Shown: positions 26,980-36,441, numbered from the stretch's first letter. The stretch: DNA of 64,000 nt from Paenibacillus sp. FJAT-26967 (GCF_001541095.1 NZ_LMXH01000003.1:1-64000); one strand, 5' to 3'. Numbers and translations: made by a program. The notes: generated from the sequence alone by a model not told the origin.

Positions 26980-28182
26980 ATGCTAAGCAATCGCTATGTA
27001 CGGACGATTATCCTATCACGTGTGCTTCTGCAGATGGGGATATGGATAAGGAACTTTGCTGTGCTTTTATATGTAACGGATTTAACGGATAATGATCCGA
27101 TTTATGTCTCGCTGATTTCCGTTGTAGAATTTGCGCCCATTTTCATCTTTGCCATCATTGGAGGAACGTTCGCCGACCGCTGGCGGCCAAAGCGGACGAT
27201 GCTATGGAGCGATCTGCTCTCTGCGCTCTCTGTCGTGTTTGTTTTGGCGGCACTATTGAATGGAGCCTGGTATGCGCTCCTGCTGGGGACGTTTGTATCG
27301 GCCAGCTTGTCTCAATTCTCTCAGCCATCGGCGATGAAGCTGTATAAGAATCATGTGCCGGCCGAGGACCTGCAGAGTGTGATGGCAATGTCTCAATCGC
27401 TGACAGCTGTTTTTATGGTGCTGGGACCGATTATCGGCACTTTTGTCTTTCTTCAGTATGGCATTGAGGTTTCTCTTGTTGTAACGACCCTCATGTTCTT
27501 AGGCTCATCCGTTATTCTGTCTCTGCTCCCCCGTGATACGAAGGAAACGTCCACCATGGCAGGTGCCGGATTTATGAAGGAAATGCTGGCCGGTCTCCGG
27601 TATGTAGGGACTAATCACGCGTTAAGAACGCTGAGCGCTGCATTCGCAGCTTCCGGGTTGGCAGCAGGAATGGTCCAGCCGTTATTGCTTTTTGTTACGA
27701 TCGAGAACTTAGGTCAGGACAAACAATTCCTGCAATGGCTGCTGATGGCTAATGGCGCTGCTATGCTGCTAGGCGGAATTGTAATTATGGGAGTGGCCAA
27801 GAAGGTGCAACCCCAGGTTCTGCTTGCTTCCGGCTTGGTAGTAAGCGCATTCTGCACGATTGGAGCCGGTGCATCTACGGTAACTCTGCTGACTATGATG
27901 ATCCAAATCATTAGCGGCTTCTTTTATCCTTGTATCCAAGTCGGTATCCAGACGCTCATCATCAGAAATACGGAAAGTACGTATATCGGCCGGGTCGGGG
28001 GAGCGATTACTCCTGTTTTTATGGGAATGATGGTAATAGGCATGTCCGTTGCCGGTTATTTAAAAGATGTGTTATCCCTGTTCTCGGTCTATTCCGCAAG
28101 TGCTGCACTTCTTCTGCTTGGCGCCCTTCTATTAACGCCCCTCCTTCAGAAGCAAGCCAAACCTCAGGATGTGGCCCGGTAG
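26980..28182 (+). CDS. MFS transporter (drug-efflux type, DHA3-like)
   Basis: 400 residues, about 12 membrane helices. The cytosolic loop 2-3 motif GGTFADRWRPKRTM is the MFS motif A equivalent. It resembles macrolide-efflux type transporters. I start at the ATG at 26980 because AAAGGAG lies about 11 bases before it; the longer upstream reading (from 26902) has no ribosome site. It has its own promoter and is not part of the biosynthetic operon, but sits directly behind it. Confidence 0.88.
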   Translation: MLSNRYVRTIILSRVLLQMGIWIRNFAVLLYVTDLTDNDPIYVSLISVVEFAPIFIFAIIGGTFADRWRPKRTMLWSDLLSALSVVFVLAALLNGAWYALLLGTFVSASLSQFSQPSAMKLYKNHVPAEDLQSVMAMSQSLTAVFMVLGPIIGTFVFLQYGIEVSLVVTTLMFLGSSVILSLLPRDTKETSTMAGAGFMKEMLAGLRYVGTNHALRTLSAAFAASGLAAGMVQPLLLFVTIENLGQDKQFLQWLLMANGAAMLLGGIVIMGVAKKVQPQVLLASGLVVSAFCTIGAGASTVTLLTMMIQIISGFFYPCIQVGIQTLIIRNTESTYIGRVGGAITPVFMGMMVIGMSVAGYLKDVLSLFSVYSASAALLLLGALLLTPLLQKQAKPQDVAR

Positions 28183-28260
28183 CATTTTGGAAAACATACA
28201 AATGAATTCATACAGGGGAAAGGTCCGGTTTGCTACGATCAGACTACCCGCAATAGCGAA

Positions 28261-28288
28261 GCGCAGCCATCCCTGGCTGCGTTTTTTA
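28261..28288 (+). terminator. Terminator after the MFS gene
   Basis: cgcagcca (28262-28269) pairs with tggctgcg (28274-28281), loop tccc, then a T-run. Confidence 0.9.
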
Positions 28289-28338
28289 TCCGGGAAGCCG
28301 AACATACAGCCGTCCCTTTGGTAAACCCGCCGCTTTCT

Positions 28339-28366
28339 TTGACAGTTACCGGGATTTCGTATTAAC
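28339..28366 (+). promoter_or_regulatory. Possible promoter of the UbiD-family gene
   Basis: TTGACA (28339-28344) with TATTAA or ATTAAC about 15-16 bases later, 115 bases ahead of the start codon. The -10 is weak. The leader 28367-28480 shows no clear riboswitch. Confidence 0.35.
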
Positions 28367-28480
28367 TAGAAGTAATAGGCGAGTGAACAGCTCGCGGTTA
28401 TTAGTTAGAGAAGATGGTAGAAGCCACCCGTCAGGAGAAATCTCTACCCATTAAACTTCTATAGATTGGAGCAGCTGAGC

Positions 28481-30313
28481 ATGTATCGCAGTTTAGAAGA
28501 GTGCGTCATCGATTTGGAGAAAAACGGTCATTTGGTACGTATTCACGAAGAAGTGGATCCCTATCTGGAAATGGCCGCTATTCATATGAGAGTTCACGAA
28601 GCAGGGGGGCCCGCTTTATTGTTTGAGAGGGTAAAAGGATCTCGGTTTCGGGCGGTATCCAATCTGTTCGGTACAGTAGAGCGCAGCAAGTTTATTTTCC
28701 GGCATACTTGGGAAGCCGTTCAGAACGTAATGGCAGTGCGCAACGACCCGATGCAGGCTTTGAAGCATCCTCTAAAAAATGTCGGAGCGGGGCTTGCGGC
28801 GGTGAAGGCTCTGCCGCTTAAGAATAACGGCGGTCAGCCGGTTGCCGCACAGGAGATTAAGATATCGGACCTTCCGCTTATCCAGCACTGGCCGGAGGAC
28901 GGGGGAGCATTCGTCACCCTGCCTCAAGTGTACTCGGAGGACCCGGAGAAGGCCGGAATTATGAATTCCAATCTGGGAATGTACCGTATCCAGCTCAGCG
29001 GCAACGATTACGAGATGGACAAAGAGGTCGGGCTGCACTATCAGATCCACCGGGGGATCGGAGTTCATCAAGAGAAGGCGAGCAGATCAGGCCAGCCGCT
29101 GAAGGTCAGCTGTTTCATAGGCGGCCCCCCGGCCCACACGCTGTCGGCGGTTATGCCCCTTCCGGAAGGCCTCAGTGAGCTGACCTTTGCGGGCCTGCTG
29201 TCGGGCCGCCGTTTTCGCTACAGCTATATCGATGGCTTTTGTATTAGTAACGAAGCGGACTTCGTTATAACCGGAGAAATCCATCCAGGGGAGACCAAGC
29301 CGGAGGGTCCCTTTGGCGACCATCTGGGCTACTACAGCCTGATCCATCCTTTCCCTGTCATGAAAGTACACAAGGTGTATGCCAAGCCTGATGCCATATG
29401 GCCGTTTACCGTAGTCGGCCGGCCGCCGCAGGAAGATACTGCATTCGGAGAGCTTATTCATGAGTTAACCGGGGATGCGATCAAACAGGAAATTCCGGGT
29501 GTAAAAGAGGTCCATGCCGTTGATGCCGCGGGTGTACATCCGCTGCTGTTTGCGATCGGCAGTGAGCGCTACACGCCTTATCAGCAGGTTAAGCAGCCCA
29601 CCGAGATGCTTACGATCGCTAACCGGATCTTAGGGACCGGTCAGCTGAGCCTGGCTAAGTATTTGTTCATCACCGCCGAAGAGAACCAACCGCTCGATAC
29701 TCATCGCGAAGCGGATTTCTTAGCCTATATTTTGGAGCGGATTGACCTGCGGTGCGACATTCATTTCTACACCAATACCACCATTGATACATTGGATTAC
29801 TCGGGTACCGGCCTCAATACCGGGAGCAAGGTTGTGTTTGCGGCGTATGGAGATAAACGAAGAGAGCTGTGCCTGGAGGTGCCTGAAGCTTTGAAAGAGC
29901 TGCGGGTCTTTGAACAGCCGCGGTTGATCATGCCTGGCATCGTGGCGATGCAAGGACCCGCATTTACGAGCTATCCGGATGCGGCCAAGGAGATTCAGGA
30001 GTGGAGTGAGGCAATTCAGTCTCGAGGTCCGATGCCGTCATGTCCTATAATCATCCTGTGTGATGACAGCAGCTTTATGAGTGAGACCATTTCTAACTTC
30101 CTATGGGCAACCTTTACGCGCAGCAATCCTTCTCACGACATCCATGGCGTGAACGGCTCATATGAGTATAAGCACTGGGGCTGCGATCAAGTCATCATTG
30201 ATGCCCGTATTAAGCCTCATCATGCCCCTCCGTTAATTTCCGATCCGATCGTTGAGAAGAACATCGGACGATTGTTCGTCCAAGGGGCAAGTCTGGGCGG
30301 GCTTAAGCTTTGA
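28481..30313 (+). CDS. UbiD-family prenylated-FMN-dependent decarboxylase
   Basis: 610 residues from the ATG at 28481 (GGAG 9 bases upstream; the TTG at 28466 is less well placed). UbiD features: a metal/prFMN region NLGMYRIQ and HYQIHRGIG (about residues 165-190), and the catalytic Glu region KPEGPFGDHLGYYS (about 273-286). It would (de)carboxylate an aromatic or unsaturated acid using prenylated FMN. No UbiX flavin prenyltransferase lies nearby, so the cofactor must come from elsewhere. A PadR-type regulator follows downstream. Confidence 0.88.
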   Translation: MYRSLEECVIDLEKNGHLVRIHEEVDPYLEMAAIHMRVHEAGGPALLFERVKGSRFRAVSNLFGTVERSKFIFRHTWEAVQNVMAVRNDPMQALKHPLKNVGAGLAAVKALPLKNNGGQPVAAQEIKISDLPLIQHWPEDGGAFVTLPQVYSEDPEKAGIMNSNLGMYRIQLSGNDYEMDKEVGLHYQIHRGIGVHQEKASRSGQPLKVSCFIGGPPAHTLSAVMPLPEGLSELTFAGLLSGRRFRYSYIDGFCISNEADFVITGEIHPGETKPEGPFGDHLGYYSLIHPFPVMKVHKVYAKPDAIWPFTVVGRPPQEDTAFGELIHELTGDAIKQEIPGVKEVHAVDAAGVHPLLFAIGSERYTPYQQVKQPTEMLTIANRILGTGQLSLAKYLFITAEENQPLDTHREADFLAYILERIDLRCDIHFYTNTTIDTLDYSGTGLNTGSKVVFAAYGDKRRELCLEVPEALKELRVFEQPRLIMPGIVAMQGPAFTSYPDAAKEIQEWSEAIQSRGPMPSCPIIILCDDSSFMSETISNFLWATFTRSNPSHDIHGVNGSYEYKHWGCDQVIIDARIKPHHAPPLISDPIVEKNIGRLFVQGASLGGLKL

Positions 30314-30364
30314 TGCAAGAACTGTCGTTGATACGGCAGCAAAGATAAGCGCAGGGGAACACCG

Positions 30365-30388
30365 AGACGGCAGAAATGCCGTCTTTTG
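30365..30388 (+). terminator. Terminator after the UbiD-family gene
   Basis: agacggc (30365-30371) pairs with gccgtct (30378-30384), loop agaaat, then ttt. Confidence 0.8.
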
Positions 30389-30498
30389 TATTATCTGGAA
30401 TAGTTGAATGCCATAGAGTACGGTAGCACTGCCTTAGAAAAAGAGGCAGTCACTATTTTTAAATAACCAACGTTGAATATTATATTATTAGATTATAC

Positions 30499-30527
30499 TT
30501 GTTGAATTTTATTCAAACTTGTATAAT
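30499..30527 (+). promoter_or_regulatory. Promoter of the PadR-family gene with an internal inverted repeat
   Basis: TTGTTG (30499-30504), 17 bases, TATAAT (30522-30527). The spacer contains ttgaattttattcaa (30502-30516), a 5-bp inverted repeat, a plausible operator. Downstream, the direct repeat ttggactat occurs twice (30592 and 30603) just before a second TATAAT at 30611. Confidence 0.5.
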
Positions 30528-30640
30528 CAATATTGAGTATACTTGCGAAAATGATATTTAGCAGGCAGGTTCCAGAGGAAGCGTGGCAAGATTGGACTAT
30601 AGTTGGACTATATAATGTAAGAAATAAAGGAGTGGCGGAA

Positions 30641-31168
30641 ATGACGCGATTAATGGTATTGGGTTTGTTGAAGAAACAGCCCATGTCCGGTTATGAAATC
30701 CAGCGATACCTGCAGCTGGAACAGGTGAATCAATGGGCAGAGATATTGCCGGGTTCTATCTATCATGCTCTCAAAAAGCTGGAGAGCGAGAAGCACATTG
30801 AAGTGGATACTATCGAGCATACAGGTAACCGGGCCAAAGCAACTTACATCATTACAGACCAGGGAGAGCAGGAATACGCACGCCTTATTGCGGAGTCTTT
30901 ATCCAGACCTTCACTCGTTTTCCCTACGGATATATATACGGCGCTTCTCTTTCATGGGGATCTGGCCAGAGAACAAGTGCTTATCGCCGTGGAGGAACAG
31001 ATCGACCTCATTCGCAAGAAATACGATGAAACCCGGACCGGTCAAGCGGAACAAAATGACCTGCCTGCTGAGGCGGGCCTCGTTTACGAACACATGAGCA
31101 GTTTATATAAGGCCCATTTGAAATTTTTGAATGGCATCAGGCTTTTTATTCAAAAGAACAAAGCATAG
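30641..31168 (+). CDS. PadR-family transcriptional regulator
   Basis: 175 residues. Winged-helix N-terminal domain (MTRLMVLGLLKKQPMSGYEI, GSIYHALKKLESEKHI) with the wing (ATYIITDQGEQEY) and a C-terminal helical effector/dimer domain. I chose the ATG at 30641, preceded by AAAGGAG; an ORF extending up to 30533 is not supported. PadR proteins are usually repressors responding to phenolic or other small ligands. Autoregulation is possible given the repeats in front. Its relation to the upstream UbiD gene is not shown. Confidence 0.9.
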   Translation: MTRLMVLGLLKKQPMSGYEIQRYLQLEQVNQWAEILPGSIYHALKKLESEKHIEVDTIEHTGNRAKATYIITDQGEQEYARLIAESLSRPSLVFPTDIYTALLFHGDLAREQVLIAVEEQIDLIRKKYDETRTGQAEQNDLPAEAGLVYEHMSSLYKAHLKFLNGIRLFIQKNKA

Positions 31169-31299
31169 AGACAGGAGACTCCTTATTTTTAATATGTAGA
31201 AACTCCGTTATGTGGAAGAGCCTATACAAATAAAATGAGTGTTAAAAGAGCCGGAAATATACAGATAATAACAGTCAAAATTGATGTAAATAAAAAAGC

Positions 31300-31327
31300 T
31301 TGTATTCTTCTGAATTTCTGTTAGAAT
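31300..31327 (+). promoter_or_regulatory. Promoter of the tRNA array
   Basis: TTGTAT (31300-31305), 16 bases, TAGAAT (31322-31327). It lies 33 bases before the first tRNA. Confidence 0.6.
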
Positions 31328-31360
31328 AATCTTTGTCGCCAAAAACGACAGTCAAAATAA

Positions 31361-31432
31361 GGCCCGTTGGTCAAGGGGTTAAGACACCTCCCTTTCACGG
31401 AGGTAACAGGGGTTCGAATCCCCTACGGGTCA
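31361..31432 (+). tRNA. tRNA-Glu (TTC)
   Basis: 72-base cloverleaf; acceptor ggcccgt/acgggtc, anticodon loop ctTTCac, T-arm ggggttcgaatcccc. No encoded CCA. Confidence 0.95.
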
Positions 31433-31446
31433 TAAGTAACTTTTAT

Positions 31447-31522
31447 GGAGGCTTAGCTCAGCTGGGAGAGCATCTGCCTTACAAGCAGAGGGTCGGCGGT
31501 TCGATCCCGTCAGCCTCCACCA
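31447..31522 (+). tRNA. tRNA-Val (TAC)
   Basis: 76 bases including CCA; acceptor ggaggct/agcctcc, anticodon ctTACaa, T-loop ttcgatc. Confidence 0.95.
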
Positions 31523-31537
31523 TAATTAGTTTACTGA

Positions 31538-31611
<74 letters not shown>

Positions 31612-31621
31612 TTATTTACCT

Positions 31622-31698
31622 GGAGCTGTGGTGTAGAGGCCTAACATGCCTGCCTGTCACGCAGGAGACCGCGGGTTCGAATCCCGTCAGCTCCGCCA
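31622..31698 (+). tRNA. tRNA-Asp (GTC)
   Basis: 77 bases including CCA; acceptor ggagctg/cagctcc, anticodon ctGTCac. Confidence 0.95.
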
Positions 31699-31745
31699 TT
31701 TTTCTTCATTGGATGGATAAGAATGGCCGGAAGTGACTATAATAA

Positions 31746-31821
<76 letters not shown>

Positions 31822-31844
31822 TTTTTACCAACACAACTTTATAT

Positions 31845-31920
<76 letters not shown>

Positions 31921-31927
31921 GTTTCAT

Positions 31928-32013
31928 GGAGGCTTAGCGAAGTGGCCAAACGCAGCAGACTGTAAATCTGTTCTCTGACGAGTTCGGTGGTTCGAATCCA
32001 TCAGCCTCCACCA
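31928..32013 (+). tRNA. tRNA-Tyr (GTA)
   Basis: 86 bases including CCA, with a long variable arm (class II) and anticodon ctGTAaa. Confidence 0.95.
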
Positions 32014-32023
32014 GTTTTTCTAA

Positions 32024-32096
32024 GAGCCATTAGCTCAGTTGGTAGAGCACCTGACTTTTAATCAGGGTGTCGAAGGTTCGAGTCCTTCATGGCTCA
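32024..32096 (+). tRNA. tRNA-Lys (TTT)
   Basis: 73 bases; acceptor gagccat/atggctc, anticodon ctTTTaa, no encoded CCA. Confidence 0.95.
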
Positions 32097-32113
32097 CTTT
32101 TATAGTGTCATAC

Positions 32114-32198
32114 GCGGTCGTGGTGGAACGGCAGACACGCTATCTTGAGGGGGTAGTGCCCAATGGGCGTGAGGGTTCAAATCCCTCCGACCGCACCA
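32114..32198 (+). tRNA. tRNA-Leu (GAG)
   Basis: 85 bases including CCA, class II variable arm, anticodon loop ttGAGgg. Confidence 0.93.
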
Positions 32199-32206
32199 TA
32201 CCTCAT

Positions 32207-32290
32207 GCGGACATGGCGGAATTGGCAGACGCGCTAGATTCAGGTTCTAGTGGTGTAACAGCCGTGGAGGTTCGAGTCCTCTTGTCCGCA
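32207..32290 (+). tRNA. tRNA-Leu (CAG)
   Basis: 84 bases, class II variable arm, anticodon loop ttCAGgt, no encoded CCA. Last gene of the ten-tRNA array. Confidence 0.93.
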
Positions 32291-32302
32291 TCGCAGTTTG
32301 AA

Positions 32303-32352
32303 ACAAGAAAGACCCGGTCAGCATTTGCTGCTCGGGTCTTTCTTGTTTTTTC
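32303..32352 (+). terminator. Terminator of the tRNA array
   Basis: 14-bp perfect stem acaagaaagacccg (32303-32316) with cgggtctttcttgt (32333-32346), then a T-run. Confidence 0.93.
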
Positions 32353-32538
32353 TAGATTAATGGAGAACCGCGGCTTCACGGCCTTACCATCTTACATTGA
32401 ACAAGCCCATAACAGCCATATATGGCGATTTATGATCCTTGTCGCATTAGCAATGCGCATTAAGCAAGTAAACTAACCAAGCGATTAATCTGGCAGAATC
32501 ACCCACACCGGGCTTTCCTTTTTTTTGTAATTCATGTA

Positions 32539-32567
32539 TTGGCGCCGCCCTTCAACAATGTTATAAT
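32539..32567 (+). promoter_or_regulatory. Promoter of the trpEG gene
   Basis: TTGGCG (32539-32544), 17 bases, TATAAT (32562-32567). The predicted start near 32574 places the TRAP-like repeats at the very 5' end of the transcript, where TRAP acts. Confidence 0.6.
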
Positions 32568-32590
32568 GAGCCTCATAGTTGAGTTTATTT

Positions 32591-32639
32591 TAGATTAGCT
32601 GAGACGAGACAGGTTGAGAAGAGCCGGAGCCGAGATGAG
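32591..32639 (+). promoter_or_regulatory. Candidate TRAP (MtrB) RNA-binding site
   Basis: Nine (G/T)AG triplets follow one another at 32591, 32596, 32601, 32606, 32616, 32621, 32627, 32632 and 32637. Nearly all are separated by 2-3 bases; one larger gap holds a CAG at 32610. One more GAG lies upstream at 32581. This is the footprint of the 11-subunit trp RNA-binding attenuation protein. The GAG repeats could pair with the CTCCTC segments at about 32660-32690. Binding of TRAP would free those to cover the GGAGG ribosome site at 32695. The mechanism is inferred. Confidence 0.7.
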
Positions 32640-32706
32640 ATGTTTATTTGTGTTTCCCTCCTCTATTTACCCCTGTTCTCCTCTGTAGACAAACGGAGGT
32701 TAGAAG

Positions 32707-34866
32707 ATGAACAGTATTTTATCCCACCTGACTTACAATCCCGAACAAGAGATTTACACGACACAAGGGCAAGTGAAAGTTCTCCGTACTGTTGAAACAT
32801 TGGATTACGAACATGCAGTAGACGGTATTCTGGAGCAAATTGATCATACCAAAGGAGCCCTTTATTCCAGTTCTTATGAATATCCGGGCAGATATTCCCG
32901 CTGGGATATCGGATTTGTGAATCCGCCTGTACAGATGCGCTCTTCAGGTAATCGTTTTTCTATGGAGGCGCTTGATCAACGCGGTGAAGTATTAATTCCA
33001 TTGATGTTAAATGCGCTGTTACATTTAGATTTCATAGATGTGGAACTGATTTCGGGCCGCATCGAAGGTGTTATTCTGCGTACCGATAAAGTGTTTACGG
33101 AAGAAGAGAGGACGTCACAGCCTTCTATTTTTCAAGTGCTGAGGGAGCTCAAAAATCTCTTCCATTCGGATGAAGATTCCTTTCTGGGGCTGTATGGCGC
33201 CTTCGGGTATGACCTGGTGTTCCAGATAGATCCGATCCAGTTTAAGCAGGAGCGCAAGGCGGACACGTCGGAGCTTATTTTGTTTATTCCCGATGAATTG
33301 ATTGTGGTCGACCACCAGATGTCCTGCGCGTATAAGATGTCCTATGATTTTGAAATGAACGGGAAGTCTACTGTCAATATTCCCCGGTCTAAGACAGTGA
33401 TCCGCGAAGCCTCCGCCGCCGATAAGCCGGTTCTGGACTATGAGTACATTCCGGGGGATTATGCCGGACTGGTCCGCAAAGCCATTGAACAGTTTAGAGC
33501 AGGCAATATGTTCGAAGTGGTGCCTTCCCAGTCTTTATACGAGGTATGCCATGATTCCGCCTCCCGGATCTTCCAGCGGCTGAAGAAGCTGAATCCGAGC
33601 CCTTATGGATTTATCGTTAATCTGGGGGAGGAGATTCTCGTCGGTTCTTCACCGGAGATGTATGTCCGAGTTGAGGATGGCCGTTTGGAGACGTGCCCGA
33701 TCTCAGGTACGATCCAACGTGGCAAGAATGCTATTGAAGATGCGGAGAACATCCGCACGCTGCTTAACTCGGCCAAGGATGAAGCGGAACTTACGATGTG
33801 TACGGATGTCGACCGTAATGATAAGTCCCGCATTTGCCGCCCGGGTTCTGTCAAGGTGATCGGCAGAAGACAGCTGGAGATGTATTCTCATCTCATCCAC
33901 ACCGTTGATCATGTAGAAGGCTATCTGGAACCGCAGTTCGATGCGCTGGATGGATTCATGACGCATATGTGGGCGGTAACGGTTACCGGAGCTCCCAAAC
34001 GCGCTGCGATTCAATGGATCGAGAATAACGAGAAGTCTGCACGCGGCTGGTACGGTGGAGCTGTCGGGATGTACGGCTTCAACGGAAACGTGAATACCGG
34101 ACTTACTCTGCGGACGATCTCCATCAAGAACGGGATCGCCGAGATCAGAGCGGGCGCGACTCTGCATGTGGATTCCGATCCCGATCTGGAAGAGAAAGAG
34201 ACGCTGACGAAGGCGGCTGCTCTTCTGAAGGCGATCCGGGGCTGGAATGAGCAGACGGATGCGGTTGAGGAAGTGCCGCTTGCCGGCAAGGGCAAGCGTA
34301 TCCTCTTCGTCGATCACGAAGACTCGTTCGTTCATACGCTGGGCAATTATTTCAAGCAGACAGGCGCGGAGATCGTGACTTACCGCTCCTCTGCCGCGAG
34401 AGAGCAGCTCCGCAGCGGGCAATACGATCTGGTTGTGCTGTCTCCGGGACCTGGACGGCCTGAGGAGTTCCAGCTTAACGAAACGATTGACTTGTGCGTG
34501 CAGCGACAGATTCCGATCTTCGGTGTCTGTCTGGGGCTTCAAGGAATCGTGGAATATTTCGGAGGGGCCTTGAGCACGTTGTCCTACCCTATGCATGGCA
34601 AAAGCTCCAAGATCCGTCTCGTAGAGGAGTGCCAGCTATGGAAGGGATTGCCGGATGAAGTGACGGTCAGCCGGTATCATTCCCTCTACGCGAGTGAAGT
34701 GCCGGATGGCCTGAAGGTTACAGCCTTATCCGAGGATGATGTCGTGATGGCTGTGCGTCACGAATCTCTGCCAATTACGGCTGTGCAATTCCACCCGGAA
34801 TCCATTCTCTCCGCGAGTCAGGATGTGGGGATATCCATCATCCGGAACGTTGTCGCTTCTTTATAG
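32707..34866 (+). CDS. trpEG: Fused anthranilate synthase (TrpE-TrpG)
   Basis: 719 residues. Residues about 1-500 are the chorismate-binding synthase half, with CPISGTIQRG (the residue after PI is Ser rather than Lys, which points to anthranilate rather than aminodeoxychorismate synthase), ELTMCTDVDRND and GAPKRAAI. Residues about 525-719 are a class I glutamine amidotransferase with Cys608 in GVCLGLQG and the His-Glu of VQFHPES. It makes anthranilate from chorismate and glutamine. No other trp genes are near. A TRAP-like leader controls it. Other uses of anthranilate cannot be excluded. Confidence 0.92.
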   Translation: MNSILSHLTYNPEQEIYTTQGQVKVLRTVETLDYEHAVDGILEQIDHTKGALYSSSYEYPGRYSRWDIGFVNPPVQMRSSGNRFSMEALDQRGEVLIPLMLNALLHLDFIDVELISGRIEGVILRTDKVFTEEERTSQPSIFQVLRELKNLFHSDEDSFLGLYGAFGYDLVFQIDPIQFKQERKADTSELILFIPDELIVVDHQMSCAYKMSYDFEMNGKSTVNIPRSKTVIREASAADKPVLDYEYIPGDYAGLVRKAIEQFRAGNMFEVVPSQSLYEVCHDSASRIFQRLKKLNPSPYGFIVNLGEEILVGSSPEMYVRVEDGRLETCPISGTIQRGKNAIEDAENIRTLLNSAKDEAELTMCTDVDRNDKSRICRPGSVKVIGRRQLEMYSHLIHTVDHVEGYLEPQFDALDGFMTHMWAVTVTGAPKRAAIQWIENNEKSARGWYGGAVGMYGFNGNVNTGLTLRTISIKNGIAEIRAGATLHVDSDPDLEEKETLTKAAALLKAIRGWNEQTDAVEEVPLAGKGKRILFVDHEDSFVHTLGNYFKQTGAEIVTYRSSAAREQLRSGQYDLVVLSPGPGRPEEFQLNETIDLCVQRQIPIFGVCLGLQGIVEYFGGALSTLSYPMHGKSSKIRLVEECQLWKGLPDEVTVSRYHSLYASEVPDGLKVTALSEDDVVMAVRHESLPITAVQFHPESILSASQDVGISIIRNVVASL

Positions 34867-34910
34867 AGCTTACTCATTCCGAAGATGAGTGAGTGAATTC
34901 AACAGGGAAG

Positions 34911-34963
34911 GCTGCCCCACTGGGAAAGATCTGCGGAACTTACCAGTGGGGCGGCTTTTTTTG
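34911..34963 (+). terminator. Terminator after trpEG
   Basis: 13-bp stem gctgccccactgg (34911-34923) with ccagtggggcggc (34943-34955, one wobble), then ttttttt. Confidence 0.9.
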
Positions 34964-35162
34964 CATGGAGAAAAAGGAGATCTGGCTGGCGCGCCATTAA
35001 AGTGTCTTCTATTGTAACGAATGCTGCAACCTATTATGCTAAGAATAGACATGGGCGGCATGCCCGGCTTGTGCAGTGTAAACAGGAGCGGGTAAGAACT
35101 GCGAGCGCATTGGGGAAAAAGACATGTGCAGGTCTGCGATCATAAAGACAGGAGTGTTACGT

Positions 35163-36317
35163 TTGAGAAAAGCGCCATCCATCATCATGGATTTCAACCA
35201 CGAGAGGCTGATATTTGAAAGTCCGCTCCAGGTATGGCAAACCTGTAAGATAGAAGAAGTCAGGGGGATATTCGAAGACGTGCAGGCGGCTATCGATCGG
35301 CAGCTCTATATAGTAGGCTACGTCGCTTATGAGTGTGCCCCTGCTTTTCAGGAGCATCAATCCGTCTGCGAACCGGATGCTGATTTTCCGCTGGTATGGT
35401 TCGCCAGCTACTTGGAGCCGGTGGAGGGGGGAATTCTCGCAGAAGCTGCCGCTGATCGGATCGCTGCTGACTGCTGCATAACGGACTGGCTGGCTGATAA
35501 AGACCGGGAGAATTACGAGCAGGATATACGGACGATTCATGAGGCTATCGCTCGGGGGGAGACGTATCAGGTCAATTATACGACTCGTCTGAGAGCCGGA
35601 TTCACGGGGGATGATCTTGCTTACTACGAGCAGTTAAGGGATGCTCAGCATGGAGCTTATTCAGCTTATTTGAATCTGGGGCGTTACCGGATATTATCTG
35701 TCTCACCCGAGCTGTTCTTTGAATGGGACGGGGACACGATCCGCACAAAGCCGATGAAGGGAACCGCCCCCAAGACGGAGAGCGGGGAAGCTTTGCATGG
35801 ATCGCTCAAGAATCGTGCAGAGAACTTAATGATCGTGGATTTGCTGCGTAACGATATGAGTCGGATCGCCCGGACGGGAACTGTCCGGGTCCCGGAGCTG
35901 TTTGAAATCGAGGAATACCCTACCCTGTATCAAATGACCTCAACGGTAGAAGCTAGGACGAAACCGGGCACAACTTTGTTCGACGTGTTCCAAGCGATGT
36001 TCCCGTGCGGCTCTATTACAGGTGCTCCTAAAATATCGACGATGAATATAATCCGCTCTCTGGAGCGGGAGCCGCGGCATATCTACTGCGGAACAATAGG
36101 GCTTATCCAGCCCGGCAGAGAGATGACCTTTAATGTCGCCATCCGCACGGTACTGGTTGATTCGGACAAAGAGCAGGCCGTATACGGCGCGGGGGGCGGC
36201 ATTACCTGGGACTCCAGTGCCGTAGACGAGTATGAGGAGCTGCTGACCAAATCCAAAATACTTACGTATCGTGAACAGACGAACGGTCGGCAGCATCCCT
36301 CATCCGCCAATATATAA
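35163..36317 (+). CDS. pabB: Aminodeoxychorismate synthase component I
   Basis: 384 residues from the TTG at 35163, with AGGAG 8 bases upstream; the ORF could extend to an ATG at 35124 that lacks a ribosome site. The chorismate-binding core has KPMKGTAPK, whose lysine is diagnostic of aminodeoxychorismate synthase, plus LLRNDMSRIA and GSITGAPK. It is the first step of p-aminobenzoate and folate synthesis. No glutamine amidotransferase or lyase gene is adjacent. Confidence 0.87.
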   Translation: MRKAPSIIMDFNHERLIFESPLQVWQTCKIEEVRGIFEDVQAAIDRQLYIVGYVAYECAPAFQEHQSVCEPDADFPLVWFASYLEPVEGGILAEAAADRIAADCCITDWLADKDRENYEQDIRTIHEAIARGETYQVNYTTRLRAGFTGDDLAYYEQLRDAQHGAYSAYLNLGRYRILSVSPELFFEWDGDTIRTKPMKGTAPKTESGEALHGSLKNRAENLMIVDLLRNDMSRIARTGTVRVPELFEIEEYPTLYQMTSTVEARTKPGTTLFDVFQAMFPCGSITGAPKISTMNIIRSLEREPRHIYCGTIGLIQPGREMTFNVAIRTVLVDSDKEQAVYGAGGGITWDSSAVDEYEELLTKSKILTYREQTNGRQHPSSANI

Positions 36318-36441
36318 ACGCATACGTTCCTGCAAAAAGACAAGATGAGTTTGTTGGAACCGAATTTGTTACAATGTAGATAAAGCTTGTATGGCGGAAC
36401 AACCTGTAAAACGCTAGAAGGAAGCGAGGTAGAGGTGCAGA

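Noticed and set aside
30533-30640. Longer N-terminus for the PadR protein
   Set aside because: The added 36 residues match no PadR family start and lie over the promoter; the ATG at 30641 has AAAGGAG.
33703-34596. Long minus-strand open frame inside trpEG
   Set aside because: It is antisense to a strongly supported gene, has no ribosome site and no recognisable domain.
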